This document shows positions 39,877 through 51,831 of a DNA stretch of 64,000 nt, piece by piece; position 1 is the first letter of the stretch, and each line of letters opens with the position of its first letter. The position numbers were made by a program, and so were the translations under genes. Under the pieces are notes generated by a model. It saw nothing but the letters and a program-made list of their open reading frames with translations, had not been told where the DNA came from and did not search any database. Source of the stretch: Shinella sp. SUS2 (lineage in GTDB: Bacteria > Pseudomonadota > Alphaproteobacteria > Rhizobiales > Rhizobiaceae); NCBI RefSeq assembly GCF_001262505.1, contig NZ_KQ410726.1:296357-360356 (forward strand), read 5' to 3'.

Positions 39877-41858
39877 TCATCGAGCTTGGACACTATGCCC
39901 TCATCCTCGCGCTGGCGACCGTCATCGTCCAGTCGATCCTGCCGCTGGTCGGCACGATCCGCAATGACCGCGCGCTGATGGCCGTGGCGCCCGCCGCGGC
40001 CATGGCCGGCTTCCTCCTTGTGCTCTTCTCCTTCTCGGTGCTGACCTTCGCCTATGTCGTCTCGGATTTCTCGGTCGGCAATGTCTGGGAGAATTCGCAC
40101 TCGCTGAAGCCGATGATCTACAAGATCACCGGGGTCTGGGGAAACCATGAGGGCTCGATGCTGCTCTGGCTCCTCATCCTCGTCTTCTTCAGCGCGCTCG
40201 TCGCCACCTTCGGCGCCAATCTGCCGGAGCGGCTGCGCGCCAACGTGCTGGCCGTGCAGGGCCTCATCTCGACGGCCTTCGCGCTGTTCATCCTGCTTAC
40301 CTCCAACCCGTTCCTGCGTCTCCAGCCGGCGCCTGCCGAGGGGCAGGACCTCAATCCGGTGCTGCAGGATATCGGCCTCGCCATCCACCCGCCGCTGCTC
40401 TATCTCGGTTACGTCGGCTTCTCCGTCAGCTTCTCCTTCGCCATCGCGGCGCTGATCGACGGGCGGATCGATGCGGCCTGGGCGCGCTGGGTGCGGCCGT
40501 GGACGCTGGCAGCCTGGAGCTTCCTCACCGCCGGCATCGCGATGGGCTCCTACTGGGCCTATTACGAACTCGGCTGGGGCGGCTGGTGGTTCTGGGACCC
40601 GGTGGAGAACGCCTCCTTCATTCCCTGGCTCGCCGGCACGGCGCTGCTGCATTCGGCTCTCGTCATGGAAAAGCGCGAGGCGCTGAAGATCTGGACGGTG
40701 CTGCTGGCGATCCTCACCTTCTCCATGTCGCTGCTCGGCACCTTCCTGGTGCGATCCGGCGTGCTCACCTCGGTGCATGCCTTCGCGACAGATCCGACGC
40801 GCGGCGTCTTCATCCTCGCCATCCTCGTCTTCTTCATCGGGGGCGCGCTGTCGCTCTTCGCCTTCCGGGCGGCGACGCTGAAGGCCGGCGGACTTTTCGC
40901 GCCGATCTCGCGCGAAGGCGCGCTCGTTCTCAACAACCTGATCCTGACGACCGCGGCGGCGACGGTGCTGACAGGCACGCTCTATCCGCTGGTGCTTGAG
41001 GCGCTTACGGGCGAAAAAATCTCCGTCGGCCCGCCCTTCTTCAACCTCACCTTCGGCCTCCTGATGCTGCCGCTGTTGCTGGCGGTGCCGTTCGGTCCGC
41101 TGCTCGCCTGGAAGCGGGGCGACGTGTTTGCCGCCGGCCAGCGCCTCTTTGCGGCGGCGGGAATCGGCCTCGTCTTCGCGGCGGTGGTCCTCTACATCCA
41201 GAACGGCGGGCCGGTGCTTGCCTATTTCGGCCTTGCCATCGGTTTTTACATGATCGCCGGTGCGATTACCGACCTGTGGCTGCGCGCCGGCGTCGGCAAG
41301 GTGGCGCGCAATGTCGCCTTCCGCCGCTTCATCGGCCTGCCGGGCTCGGCCTTCGGCACGGCGCTCGCGCATATCGGTGTCGGCGTGACGGTCGTCGGCG
41401 TCATCGCGGTGACGGCCTTCGAGACGGAGCATGTCGTCGAGATGAAACCCGGCATGCAGATCGAGGCTGGCGGTTATACGCTGACTTTCGACGGCATGCG
41501 CCGCGGGCAGGGGCCGAACTATTCCGAGGAATCGGGCCATTTCACGGTGGCGCGCGGCGGTGTCGTCGTTACCGACGTCTGGTCGTCCAAGCGGCTCTAT
41601 ACCGCTCGCCGCATGCCGACGACGGAAGCGGGCATCCGCACCTTCGGGCTCAGCCAGCTCTATGTTTCGCTCGGCGATGCGATGGCCGACGGCGGCATCG
41701 TCGTGCGCGTCTGGTGGAAGCCGATGATCCTCTGCATCTGGATCGGCACGCTGATCATGATGGCGGGTGGCATCGTCTCCCTGTGCGACCGGCGACTGCG
41801 CGTCGGCGCGCCGCAGAAGGTGCGCAAGGTCAAGCCCGTGCTGGAGGCGGCGGAATGA
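39873..41858 (+). CDS. ccmF: Heme lyase subunit CcmF (CycK)
   Basis: The 661-residue polytopic protein has ~14-15 membrane helices and the periplasmic tryptophan-rich WWD loop [22 protein letters not shown] (about residue 230), which binds heme. Conserved histidines flank it, for example HEGSMLLW near 91 and HPPLLYLGY near 170. With CcmH it ligates heme to CxxCH apocytochromes. The length is normal, and the C-terminal loop domain is complete. Confidence 0.95.
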   Translation: MIIELGHYALILALATVIVQSILPLVGTIRNDRALMAVAPAAAMAGFLLVLFSFSVLTFAYVVSDFSVGNVWENSHSLKPMIYKITGVWGNHEGSMLLWLLILVFFSALVATFGANLPERLRANVLAVQGLISTAFALFILLTSNPFLRLQPAPAEGQDLNPVLQDIGLAIHPPLLYLGYVGFSVSFSFAIAALIDGRIDAAWARWVRPWTLAAWSFLTAGIAMGSYWAYYELGWGGWWFWDPVENASFIPWLAGTALLHSALVMEKREALKIWTVLLAILTFSMSLLGTFLVRSGVLTSVHAFATDPTRGVFILAILVFFIGGALSLFAFRAATLKAGGLFAPISREGALVLNNLILTTAAATVLTGTLYPLVLEALTGEKISVGPPFFNLTFGLLMLPLLLAVPFGPLLAWKRGDVFAAGQRLFAAAGIGLVFAAVVLYIQNGGPVLAYFGLAIGFYMIAGAITDLWLRAGVGKVARNVAFRRFIGLPGSAFGTALAHIGVGVTVVGVIAVTAFETEHVVEMKPGMQIEAGGYTLTFDGMRRGQGPNYSEESGHFTVARGGVVVTDVWSSKRLYTARRMPTTEAGIRTFGLSQLYVSLGDAMADGGIVVRVWWKPMILCIWIGTLIMMAGGIVSLCDRRLRVGAPQKVRKVKPVLEAAE

Positions 41859-42313
41859 TGCGCCGCCTGCTCCTCGCCTCGGCCTTCCTGCTCGCCTCGG
41901 CTCCCGCCTTTGCGGTCAATCCGGACGAGGTGCTGGCCGATCCGGCGCTGGAGGCGCGCGCGCGGGCGCTTTCGGCCGAACTGCGGTGCATGGTCTGCCA
42001 GAACCAGTCGATCGACGATTCCAATGCGGAGCTTGCCCGCGACCTAAGGCTTCTCGTGCGCGAGCGGCTGAAGAACGGCGACAGCGACGAGGCGGTGATC
42101 GAATACGTCGTCTCGCGTTATGGCGAGTTCGTACTGCTGAACCCGCGGCTGCGCGGCGAGACGCTGCTCCTGTGGGGCGCGCCGATCGTACTCTTCCTCG
42201 CGGGCGCGGCAGCGATGGTGCTCTTCGTGCGCAAGCGCGGCGGAAAGCCGACGGGAACGCCGCTTTCCGAGGCGGAAAAAGCAGAACTGGAACGCGCCCT
42301 CAAGGGGGAATAG
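41855..42313 (+). CDS. ccmH: Cytochrome c maturation protein CcmH (CycL)
   Basis: The 152-residue protein has an N-terminal signal sequence ending APAFA, the redox motif LRC45-M-V-C48QNQSI that reduces the apocytochrome CxxCH thiols, and a C-terminal membrane helix (~103-123) with a basic tail. It overlaps the ccmF stop by four bases; a second ATG three bases on is also possible. It is the end of the cycHJKL operon. Confidence 0.94.
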   Translation: MMRRLLLASAFLLASAPAFAVNPDEVLADPALEARARALSAELRCMVCQNQSIDDSNAELARDLRLLVRERLKNGDSDEAVIEYVVSRYGEFVLLNPRLRGETLLLWGAPIVLFLAGAAAMVLFVRKRGGKPTGTPLSEAEKAELERALKGE

Positions 42314-42445
42314 GCGTCCGCGCCCGGAATTGTCCAACATTACCAAAAATTCATGCGGCGGATAGTGTGCTGTAATGTGCAGGCGCCTATCTCTTGCTCA
42401 TCCGCTGCCAAACGCAGCCATGAAGTGAGAGAAAAGGTGCAAAGA

Positions 42446-44020
42446 ATGTCCAAGATTTCCGCATTCCGTCCGGGTCTCAAGACCGTCCTGAGGACGACCA
42501 CCGTCGCCGGGCTTGCGGCCGTCATGCTTGCCACCGGCATTCCCGCGCGCGTCACCGAGAGTTTTGCACAAGCCGTGTCGGTGCAGGGTCCGCAGGTTGC
42601 GAGCTTCGCCGATGTCGTGGAGGCCGTCTCGCCGGCCGTCGTTTCCGTTCGCGTCCAGTCCGACATCAAGCCGGCCAATGACGAGAGCAATTTCAGCTTC
42701 AACTTCGGTGGCCGGGGCCTCGACGAGCTTCCCGACGATCACCCGCTGAAGCGTTTCTTCCGTGAATTCGGCGGCCCCGACCAGTTCCAGGGCGACCGTG
42801 GGCCGGATCGTCGCTTCGGAGAACGCGGCGACCGTCGCGGCCGTGACCGCAAGCCACACCTGCGCCCGACCTCGCAGGGTTCCGGCTTCTTCATCTCCGA
42901 AGACGGCTACATCGTCACCAACAACCATGTCGTCAATGACGGCAGCGCTTTCACCGTCGTGATGAACGACGGCACGGAGCTCAATGCCAAGCTCGTCGGC
43001 AAGGACAGCCGTACGGACCTTGCCGTGCTGAAGGTCGAGGAGAAGGACAAGCGCAAGTTCACCTATGTGAGCTTCGCCGATGACAGCCAGATCCGTGTCG
43101 GCGACTGGGTCGTTGCCGTCGGCAACCCGTTCGGCCTCGGCGGCACGGTGACGGCCGGCATCATCTCGGCCCGCGGCCGCGACATCGGCTCCGGCCCCTA
43201 TGACGACTACCTGCAGGTGGACGCCGCCGTGAACCGCGGCAATTCAGGCGGCCCGACCTTCAACCTCAACGGCCAGGTCGTCGGTATCAACACCGCGATC
43301 TTCTCGCCGTCGGGCGGCAATGTCGGCATCGCCTTCGCCATTCCGGCATCCGTCGCCAAGGGCGTCGTCGCCGACCTGATGAAGGACGGCAAGGTCGACC
43401 GCGGCTGGCTCGGCGTGCAGATCCAGCCGGTGAGCCGCGACATTGCCGACTCGCTCGGCCTTGCGGACGCCGCCGGTGCGCTGGTCGTCGAGCCGCAGGC
43501 CGATTCGCCCGGCGCCAAGGCCGGCATCAAGAAGGGTGACGTGATCACGGCGCTCGACGGCGAGCCGATCAAGGATCCGCGTGACCTTGCCCGCCGCGTC
43601 GCCGACATCGCGCCCGGCAAGAAGGTCGACCTTTCGGTCTGGCGTGACGGCAAGTCCGAGACGATCCCGGTCGAGATCGGCACGCTGGCCGGCGAACAGA
43701 TCCAGGCAGCAACGGGCGCCGAGGAAGCCGAACCGGAAGCCCCGGCTGCCGAGCAGGCGCTTGCCGATCTCGGCATTTCGGTCACCCCTGACGACAAGGG
43801 CCTGACGGTTTCCTCCGTCGATCCGGACTCCGACGCCAGCGACCGCGGCCTGAAGCAGGGCGACCGCATCACCTCGGTCAACAACCAGCCGGTCAAATCG
43901 GCCGATGACGTGGTGAAGGTTCTCGATGGCGCCCGCAAGGACGGCCGCTCCAAGGCGCTGTTCCAGATCGAGACCAATGACGGCAGCCGCTTCCTGGCCC
44001 TGCCGATCGACCAGGGCTGA
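42446..44020 (+). CDS. degP: Do-family periplasmic serine protease DegP/HtrA
   Basis: This 524-residue periplasmic protease and chaperone has a signal segment (residues ~12-45), a catalytic triad H161 (TNNHVVNDGS), D191 (SRTDLAVLKV) and S267 (NRGNSGGPTF), then two PDZ domains (~310-400 and ~430-515). A Asp/Arg-rich loop at ~100-135 (GDRGPDRRFGERGDRRGRDRKP) is longer than in E. coli. The ATG at 42446 was chosen over an upstream in-frame ATG because the extra 31 residues lack a signal sequence. Its position before a two-component system suggests envelope-stress control. Confidence 0.93.
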   Translation: MSKISAFRPGLKTVLRTTTVAGLAAVMLATGIPARVTESFAQAVSVQGPQVASFADVVEAVSPAVVSVRVQSDIKPANDESNFSFNFGGRGLDELPDDHPLKRFFREFGGPDQFQGDRGPDRRFGERGDRRGRDRKPHLRPTSQGSGFFISEDGYIVTNNHVVNDGSAFTVVMNDGTELNAKLVGKDSRTDLAVLKVEEKDKRKFTYVSFADDSQIRVGDWVVAVGNPFGLGGTVTAGIISARGRDIGSGPYDDYLQVDAAVNRGNSGGPTFNLNGQVVGINTAIFSPSGGNVGIAFAIPASVAKGVVADLMKDGKVDRGWLGVQIQPVSRDIADSLGLADAAGALVVEPQADSPGAKAGIKKGDVITALDGEPIKDPRDLARRVADIAPGKKVDLSVWRDGKSETIPVEIGTLAGEQIQAATGAEEAEPEAPAAEQALADLGISVTPDDKGLTVSSVDPDSDASDRGLKQGDRITSVNNQPVKSADDVVKVLDGARKDGRSKALFQIETNDGSRFLALPIDQG

Positions 44021-44044
44021 GCGGTTCCGCAATCCCGCTTGACG

Positions 44045-44074
44045 GCGCCGCGAAATCGCAAGGTTTCGCGGCGC
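44045..44074 (+). terminator. Hairpin after degP
   Basis: An 11-bp perfect stem, GCGCCGCGAAA with TTTCGCGGCGC, encloses an 8-base loop 24 bases after the degP stop. There is no T run, but the stem is strong. It may lessen read-through into the response regulator gene. Confidence 0.5.
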
Positions 44075-44136
44075 TGCCGTATCCGGACGATGGCGCTCTG
44101 GCCAAGTCCTGCCGAACATGCTGTAAGGTCCTGACG

Positions 44137-44820
44137 ATGAAGATATTGATTGTGGAAGACGATCTGGAGGCGGCCGCCTATCTCTCGAAGGCCTTTCGCG
44201 AGGCGGGCATCGTGCTCGACCACGCGAGCGACGGTGAAAGCGGTCTCTTCCTCGCCACCGAGAACAGCTATGACGTCCTTGTCATCGACCGCATGCTGCC
44301 GCGCCGCGACGGCCTGTCGCTGATCTCGGAGCTGCGCCGCCGCAACATCCATACGCCCGTGCTCATCCTCTCCGCACTCGGCCAGGTCGACGACCGTGTG
44401 ACGGGGCTGCGTGCCGGCGGCGACGACTATCTGCCGAAACCCTATGCCTTCAGCGAGCTCCTGGCCCGTGTGGAAGTGCTCGGGCGCCGCAAGGGTACGC
44501 CGGAGCAGGACATGGTCTACCGCGTCGGCGATCTGGAACTCGACCGGCTGTCCCACACGGTCAAGCGTGGCGGCAAGGAGATCCTGCTCCAGCCGCGCGA
44601 GTTCCGCCTGCTCGAGTATCTGATGAAGAATGCCGGTCAGGTCGTAACGCGCACCATGCTGCTGGAAAATGTCTGGGACTACCATTTCGACCCGCAGACC
44701 AACGTCATCGACGTCCATGTCTCGCGGTTGCGCTCGAAGATCGAGAAGGACTTCGACCAGCCGCTGCTGCGCACCGTGCGCGGCGCGGGATACATGATGA
44801 AGGACGAGGCGGCGGGCTGA
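44137..44820 (+). CDS. OmpR-family response regulator
   Basis: The 227-residue regulator has receiver D51 (YDVLVIDRMLPRRDG), E7-D8-D9 and the conserved YLPKPYAFSELLARVE region. The winged-helix output domain (LLQPREFRLLEYLMKNAGQVVTRTMLLENVWDYHFDPQTNVIDVHVSRLRSKI) follows. The gene lies between degP and its cognate kinase, which starts five bases after its stop. In rhizobia this pair accompanies degP, suggesting an envelope-stress role, but the signal is not known. Confidence 0.88.
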   Translation: MKILIVEDDLEAAAYLSKAFREAGIVLDHASDGESGLFLATENSYDVLVIDRMLPRRDGLSLISELRRRNIHTPVLILSALGQVDDRVTGLRAGGDDYLPKPYAFSELLARVEVLGRRKGTPEQDMVYRVGDLELDRLSHTVKRGGKEILLQPREFRLLEYLMKNAGQVVTRTMLLENVWDYHFDPQTNVIDVHVSRLRSKIEKDFDQPLLRTVRGAGYMMKDEAAG

Positions 44821-44824
44821 CCCC

Positions 44825-46249
44825 ATGCATCGACTGCTCGGCAGGCTGACCGCCCTTTATCGCACGACCGCGGTCCGGCTTTCCGCGGTCTATCTGCTGC
44901 TGTTCGCCATCTGTGCGGCCTTTCTCGTCTTCTACGTCTCCTCCATGTCGGAACGGCTCCTGCGCCAGCAGATGCGCGAGGCGGTGGCACAGGAAGTCGA
45001 GCAGATCGAGCGAATCTTCGACAGCAACGGCATGAACGGCCTGTTGCGTACGCTCGAGCGGCGGGCCCGCCAGCCGGGCGCCAACCTCTATATCATCGCG
45101 AGCCCGACGGGCGAGGTTCTGGCTGGCAACGTCGCCTCGCTCCAGCCCGGCGTGCTCGACACGGAGGGCTGGACGGAGACGCCCTTCCGCTACCAGCGTT
45201 ACCAGGAAGAGGCGCGCGGCAGCAACCGGCCGATGGCCTATGCGCAGGTCATCGTGCTCTCCAACGGCCTGCGTGTGCTCGTCGGCCGCGACCTCGGCGA
45301 GCCGGAGAATTTCCGCTATCTCGTGCGCCAGGCGCTGATGGTGGCGCTCGGCGTCATGGGCTTCGGGGCGCTCGCCATCTGGTACCTGATCGGGCGCAAT
45401 GCGCTGAAGCGCATGGACCGCATGTCTGGCGCGAGCCAGCGCATCATGGCGGGCGACCTCTCTCAGCGGCTGCCGACCAGCGGCTCGGGCGACGAGTTCG
45501 ACCGCCTGTCGGAATCGCTCAACACCATGCTCGGCCGTATCGAGAAACTCGGCGAAGGCCTCAAGCAGGTCTCCGACAACATCGCGCACGACCTGAAGAC
45601 GCCGCTGACCCGGCTGCGCAACAAGGCGGAGGCGGCGCTTGCCGGCGGCGAGCGGGCCGACTACCGCGCGGCGCTGGAGGAAATGATCGGGGAATCCGAT
45701 CAGCTCATCCGCACCTTCAACGCGCTCTTGATGATTTCCCGCGTCGAGGCGGGCCAGGCGCCGGCGGAGATGAGCGCGATCGACATCAGCGGCATCGCCC
45801 AGGACAGCGCGGAACTCTACGAGCCGGTGGCCGAGGACAGCGGCCTGAAGCTGGTGACGGACATTGCCGACGGTATCGAGGTCAAGGGCAATCGGGAGCT
45901 CGTCGGCCAGGCGCTCGGCAATCTCATCGACAATGCGATCAAATATGCCGAGGGCAGCGGCGGCGAGCCCGAGATCCGCATTTTCCTCGAGCGGCGGCAG
46001 GGTGATGTCGTGCTCTCGGTCGCCGACAGCGGCCCGGGCGTGCCCGACGACAAGCGCGAGGATGTCGTGAAGCGTTTCGTGCGGCTCGATGCCAGCCGCT
46101 CCAAGCCCGGCACGGGCCTTGGCCTTTCGCTGGCCGGCGCGGTCATGGAAATGCACCATGGCCGCCTTGAACTCGACGCGACCCATCCGGAACGGGAAAA
46201 CAATCGGGGGCTGACGGTCAGGATGGTTTTCCCCGTCGTTGCGGACTGA
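44825..46249 (+). CDS. Sensor histidine kinase, partner of the preceding regulator
   Basis: This 474-residue kinase has TM1 (~17-40), a periplasmic domain (~41-165), TM2 (~170-190) and HAMP (RNALKRMDRMSGASQRIMAGDLSQRLP). HisKA has H255 in NIAHDLKTPLTRLRNKAE, followed by an HATPase (LIDNAIKYAEGSG, ADSGPGVPDDKRE, GTGLGLSLAGAVM). The architecture is EnvZ/CpxA-like. It is tightly linked to its regulator and 49 bases before glnE. Confidence 0.88.
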   Translation: MHRLLGRLTALYRTTAVRLSAVYLLLFAICAAFLVFYVSSMSERLLRQQMREAVAQEVEQIERIFDSNGMNGLLRTLERRARQPGANLYIIASPTGEVLAGNVASLQPGVLDTEGWTETPFRYQRYQEEARGSNRPMAYAQVIVLSNGLRVLVGRDLGEPENFRYLVRQALMVALGVMGFGALAIWYLIGRNALKRMDRMSGASQRIMAGDLSQRLPTSGSGDEFDRLSESLNTMLGRIEKLGEGLKQVSDNIAHDLKTPLTRLRNKAEAALAGGERADYRAALEEMIGESDQLIRTFNALLMISRVEAGQAPAEMSAIDISGIAQDSAELYEPVAEDSGLKLVTDIADGIEVKGNRELVGQALGNLIDNAIKYAEGSGGEPEIRIFLERRQGDVVLSVADSGPGVPDDKREDVVKRFVRLDASRSKPGTGLGLSLAGAVMEMHHGRLELDATHPERENNRGLTVRMVFPVVAD

Positions 46250-46298
46250 TACACCTCTTCGCGCCGGCCTTTCCGGTCGGATGCGGTGAGGAGGCATC

Positions 46299-49250
46299 AT
46301 GAGCGCAGCGGAAACGACGCGGTTTTCCGATCTTTCGGCCAGCCCAGTGCGGGCTCTCAGCCAGACGGAGGTCAAGTCGGTCCTGTCCGATCTCAAGGAC
46401 TGGGGCAAGGAGCACGCAGCCATCGCACGGCTTCTCGGCGAAGAGGGGCCGCTCAAGGACTTCATCGTTGCGACCCTGTCACTGTCGCCCTATCTGCGCG
46501 ACACGGCCCGCATCGATCCCGGCCTGCTCGCCCGCGCGCTCGAAGAGCCGATCCTGCCTGCCGTGAGCACTGCCATCGACCGCGCCCGCAGTGCCTGGCA
46601 GGCCGAGGGCGGCGAGGTGACGGAGGCGGTGCTGATGACGCGGCTGCGCCGCGCCAAGCGCGAGGTCGCCTTCTTCACCGCCCTTGCCGATCTTGCCCGC
46701 ATTTTCGACGCGCGGCGCACCACGGCGCTGCTGACGGAGCTTGCCGAGGCGACGACGTCAGCCGCCATCGACTACCTTCTGCTCTCGGCGCATGAGAGCG
46801 GCAAGCTGAAGCTGCCCGATCCCGCCCGACCGAGCGAAGGATCGGGCCTCATCGTGCTCGGCATGGGCAAGCTGGGTGCAGCGGAGCTCAACTATTCCTC
46901 CGACATCGACCTCGTCGTCTTCTTCGATCCGATGGCCGGGATCGCGGTCGATCCGAGCGAGGCTGTCGAGACTTTTTCCCGCCTCGTTCGCCGCCTGATC
47001 CGCATCATGCAGGAGCGCACGGCGGACGGTTATGTCTTCCGCACGGATCTGCGCCTGCGGCCGGATCCGGGCGCGACGCCGCTCGCCATTTCTGTCGATT
47101 CGGCGATGCTCTACTACGAGGGCAGGGGGCAGAACTGGGAGCGCGCCGCCTTCATCAAGGCAAAGCCGATTGCCGGCGACCTCAAGGCCGGCGAGGCCTT
47201 CCTCAAGGAGCTCACCCCCTTCGTCTTCCGCAAGTATCTCGACTATGCGGCGATCGCCGACATCCATTCGATCAAGCGGCAGATCCATGTGCACAAGGGG
47301 CATGGCGAGATCGCGGTGAAGGGCCACAACGTCAAGCTCGGCCGCGGCGGCATTCGCGAGATCGAATTCTTCGTACAGACCCAGCAACTGATCGCCGGGG
47401 GGCGCGTTCCGGCGCTGCGCCTGCGCGCCACCGAGCCGATGCTGGCGGAACTTGCGAGGGCGAGCTGGATCGACGACGCGACGGCGGCGGAGCTGACGGA
47501 GGCCTACTGGTTCCTTCGCGATGTCGAGCACCGCATCCAGATGGTGCGCGACGAGCAGACCCATGTGCTGCCGGAAACCGAGGCCGAACTGAAGCGCATC
47601 GCCTATATGCTGGGCTTTGCGGATACGGCGGCGTTTTCCGCGCGGCTGGTCGAGGTGCTGAAGACCGTGGAGCGGCGGTATGCGGCGCTCTTCGAGCAGG
47701 AGGCAAAACTCTCCTCGGAGACCGGCAACCTCGTCTTCACCGGCCAGAAGGACGATCCGGACACGCTGGAGACGCTGAAGCGCCTCGGCTTCGAGCGCCC
47801 CGCCGATATTTCCCGCACCATCCGCACGTGGCACTATGGTCGCTACCGCGCCACGCAGTCCGTCGAGGCGCGCGAGCGGCTGACGGAACTGACGCCGGAG
47901 CTGCTGCGCGTCTTCGGCGAGAGCAAACGGGCGGACGAGGCGCTGCTGCGCTTCGACAATTTCATTTCCGGCCTGCCTGCGGGTATCCAGCTCTTCTCGC
48001 TGCTCGGCAACAACCCGGCACTGCTCTCCCTCATCGTCAACATCATGTCGTCGGCGCCGCGGCTTGCCGAAGTGATTGCGGCAAAGCCCCATGTCTTCGA
48101 CGGCATGCTCGATCCGGGGCTTCTCGCCGAACTGCCGACCCGCACCTATCTTTCCGAGCGCATCGACGGCTTCGTCTCCGGCGCACGGCACTACGAGGAA
48201 ATCCTCGACCGCCTGCGCATCATCGCCGCCGAGCAGCGCTTCCTTATCGGCATCCGCCTTCTAACCGGCGCGATCACGGGAAAGCAGGCCGCCCGCGCCT
48301 TCACCCATGTGGCCGATCTCATCGTCCAGGCGGCCTTCAAGGCGGTGCTGGAGGAAGTGGAGACGGCGCACGGCAAGTTCCCGGGCGGGCGCGTCGCGCT
48401 GGTCGGCATGGGCAAGCTCGGCAGTTTCGAGCTGACGGCAGGCTCGGATATCGACCTGATCCTGCTTTACGACCATGACAGCGACGCCTTCGAATCGGAC
48501 GGTGCCAAGCCGCTCGACAACATGAAGTATTTCACCCGCATCACGCAGCGGTTGATCGCGGCGCTCTCCGCGCCGACCGCCGAAGGCGTGCTCTACGAGG
48601 TCGACATGCGGCTGCGCCCTTCCGGCAACAAGGGGCCGGTCGCCACCCGTATCACCTCCTTCGCAAAGTATCAGGCGGAGGAGGCCTGGACCTGGGAGCA
48701 CATGGCTTTGACCCGTGCCCGCGTGCTGTGCGGCGACGAGAGCCTGATGCGGCAGGCGGAAGAGATCTTCCGCACCGTGCTCGGCCGCAAGCGCGATACC
48801 GGCAAGGTCGCCAAGGATGTGGCCGAGATGCGAACGCTGATCGATCAGGAGAAGCCGCCGAAGGACATCTGGGACCTGAAGCTCATCGCCGGTGGGCTGA
48901 TCGATATCGAGTTCATCGCGCAGTTCCTCGCGCTCGTGGCGCCAGTGCGGGGCGCGGCATCGCCGGAAGGGGCGCTGCCGACCGGCGATGCGCTGGCTCT
49001 GCTCGGACAGAGCATGATGGACCCCAACGACCTCGACACGGTGCAGCGGGCGCTCACCCTCTACACCGAGATCTCCCAGATCGTGCGTCTCTGCGTCGAT
49101 GGCGGCTTCGACCCGAAGGAGGCGCCCGCCGGCCTCGTCGACCTCGTTTGCCGCGCCGGCGACTGCCCCGATATGCGCACGCTGGAGGCGGATATCCGCC
49201 GGGTCTCCAAGGCGGTGCGGAAGATCTTTCAGGCGACGGTCAAGGGGTAG
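46299..49250 (+). CDS. glnE: Bifunctional glutamine synthetase adenylyltransferase/deadenylase
   Basis: The 983-residue enzyme has two nucleotidyltransferase-like halves. The N-terminal deadenylase has YSSDIDLVVFFDP (metal-binding D202 and D204) and LRLRPDPGATPLAIS. The C-terminal adenylylase has GSDIDLILLYDHD (D717 and D719) and DMRLRPSGNKGPVA. It adds or removes AMP on glutamine synthetase in response to PII. GAGGAGG precedes the ATG. It converges with pleC on the other strand with only 19 bases between stops. Confidence 0.96.
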   Translation: MSAAETTRFSDLSASPVRALSQTEVKSVLSDLKDWGKEHAAIARLLGEEGPLKDFIVATLSLSPYLRDTARIDPGLLARALEEPILPAVSTAIDRARSAWQAEGGEVTEAVLMTRLRRAKREVAFFTALADLARIFDARRTTALLTELAEATTSAAIDYLLLSAHESGKLKLPDPARPSEGSGLIVLGMGKLGAAELNYSSDIDLVVFFDPMAGIAVDPSEAVETFSRLVRRLIRIMQERTADGYVFRTDLRLRPDPGATPLAISVDSAMLYYEGRGQNWERAAFIKAKPIAGDLKAGEAFLKELTPFVFRKYLDYAAIADIHSIKRQIHVHKGHGEIAVKGHNVKLGRGGIREIEFFVQTQQLIAGGRVPALRLRATEPMLAELARASWIDDATAAELTEAYWFLRDVEHRIQMVRDEQTHVLPETEAELKRIAYMLGFADTAAFSARLVEVLKTVERRYAALFEQEAKLSSETGNLVFTGQKDDPDTLETLKRLGFERPADISRTIRTWHYGRYRATQSVEARERLTELTPELLRVFGESKRADEALLRFDNFISGLPAGIQLFSLLGNNPALLSLIVNIMSSAPRLAEVIAAKPHVFDGMLDPGLLAELPTRTYLSERIDGFVSGARHYEEILDRLRIIAAEQRFLIGIRLLTGAITGKQAARAFTHVADLIVQAAFKAVLEEVETAHGKFPGGRVALVGMGKLGSFELTAGSDIDLILLYDHDSDAFESDGAKPLDNMKYFTRITQRLIAALSAPTAEGVLYEVDMRLRPSGNKGPVATRITSFAKYQAEEAWTWEHMALTRARVLCGDESLMRQAEEIFRTVLGRKRDTGKVAKDVAEMRTLIDQEKPPKDIWDLKLIAGGLIDIEFIAQFLALVAPVRGAASPEGALPTGDALALLGQSMMDPNDLDTVQRALTLYTEISQIVRLCVDGGFDPKEAPAGLVDLVCRAGDCPDMRTLEADIRRVSKAVRKIFQATVKG

Positions 49251-49269
49251 CCACCCCCTGACCTTACCC

Positions 49270-51618
<2,349 letters not shown>

Positions 51619-51713
51619 AGTCTTAAACCTTGTACCCTCTCGTGATTCGGCGCGCCGCTCGCCCGAATCTGCCCTAATGAATCAATTGTGATTCGGCTTG
51701 TCCAGAGGAAAAG

Positions 51714-51728
51714 GTAACGGACTGTTAA
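51714..51728. promoter_or_regulatory. Partial CtrA-like box upstream of pleC
   Basis: GTAA-CGGACTG-TTAA has seven of eight consensus positions and correct spacing, ~100 bases before the pleC start. It resembles the box at 13403. Its orientation relative to -10/-35 could not be judged. Confidence 0.4.
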
Positions 51729-51831
51729 CCAATTATTACGGTTGGGAAATTGGGGTTGCGGTGGCCAGAGAGGCGGTTCGCGGGATGCGCGTCCCCTCCG
51801 GCCCGCCGGCCGGAGAGGAAACGCTATCTAC

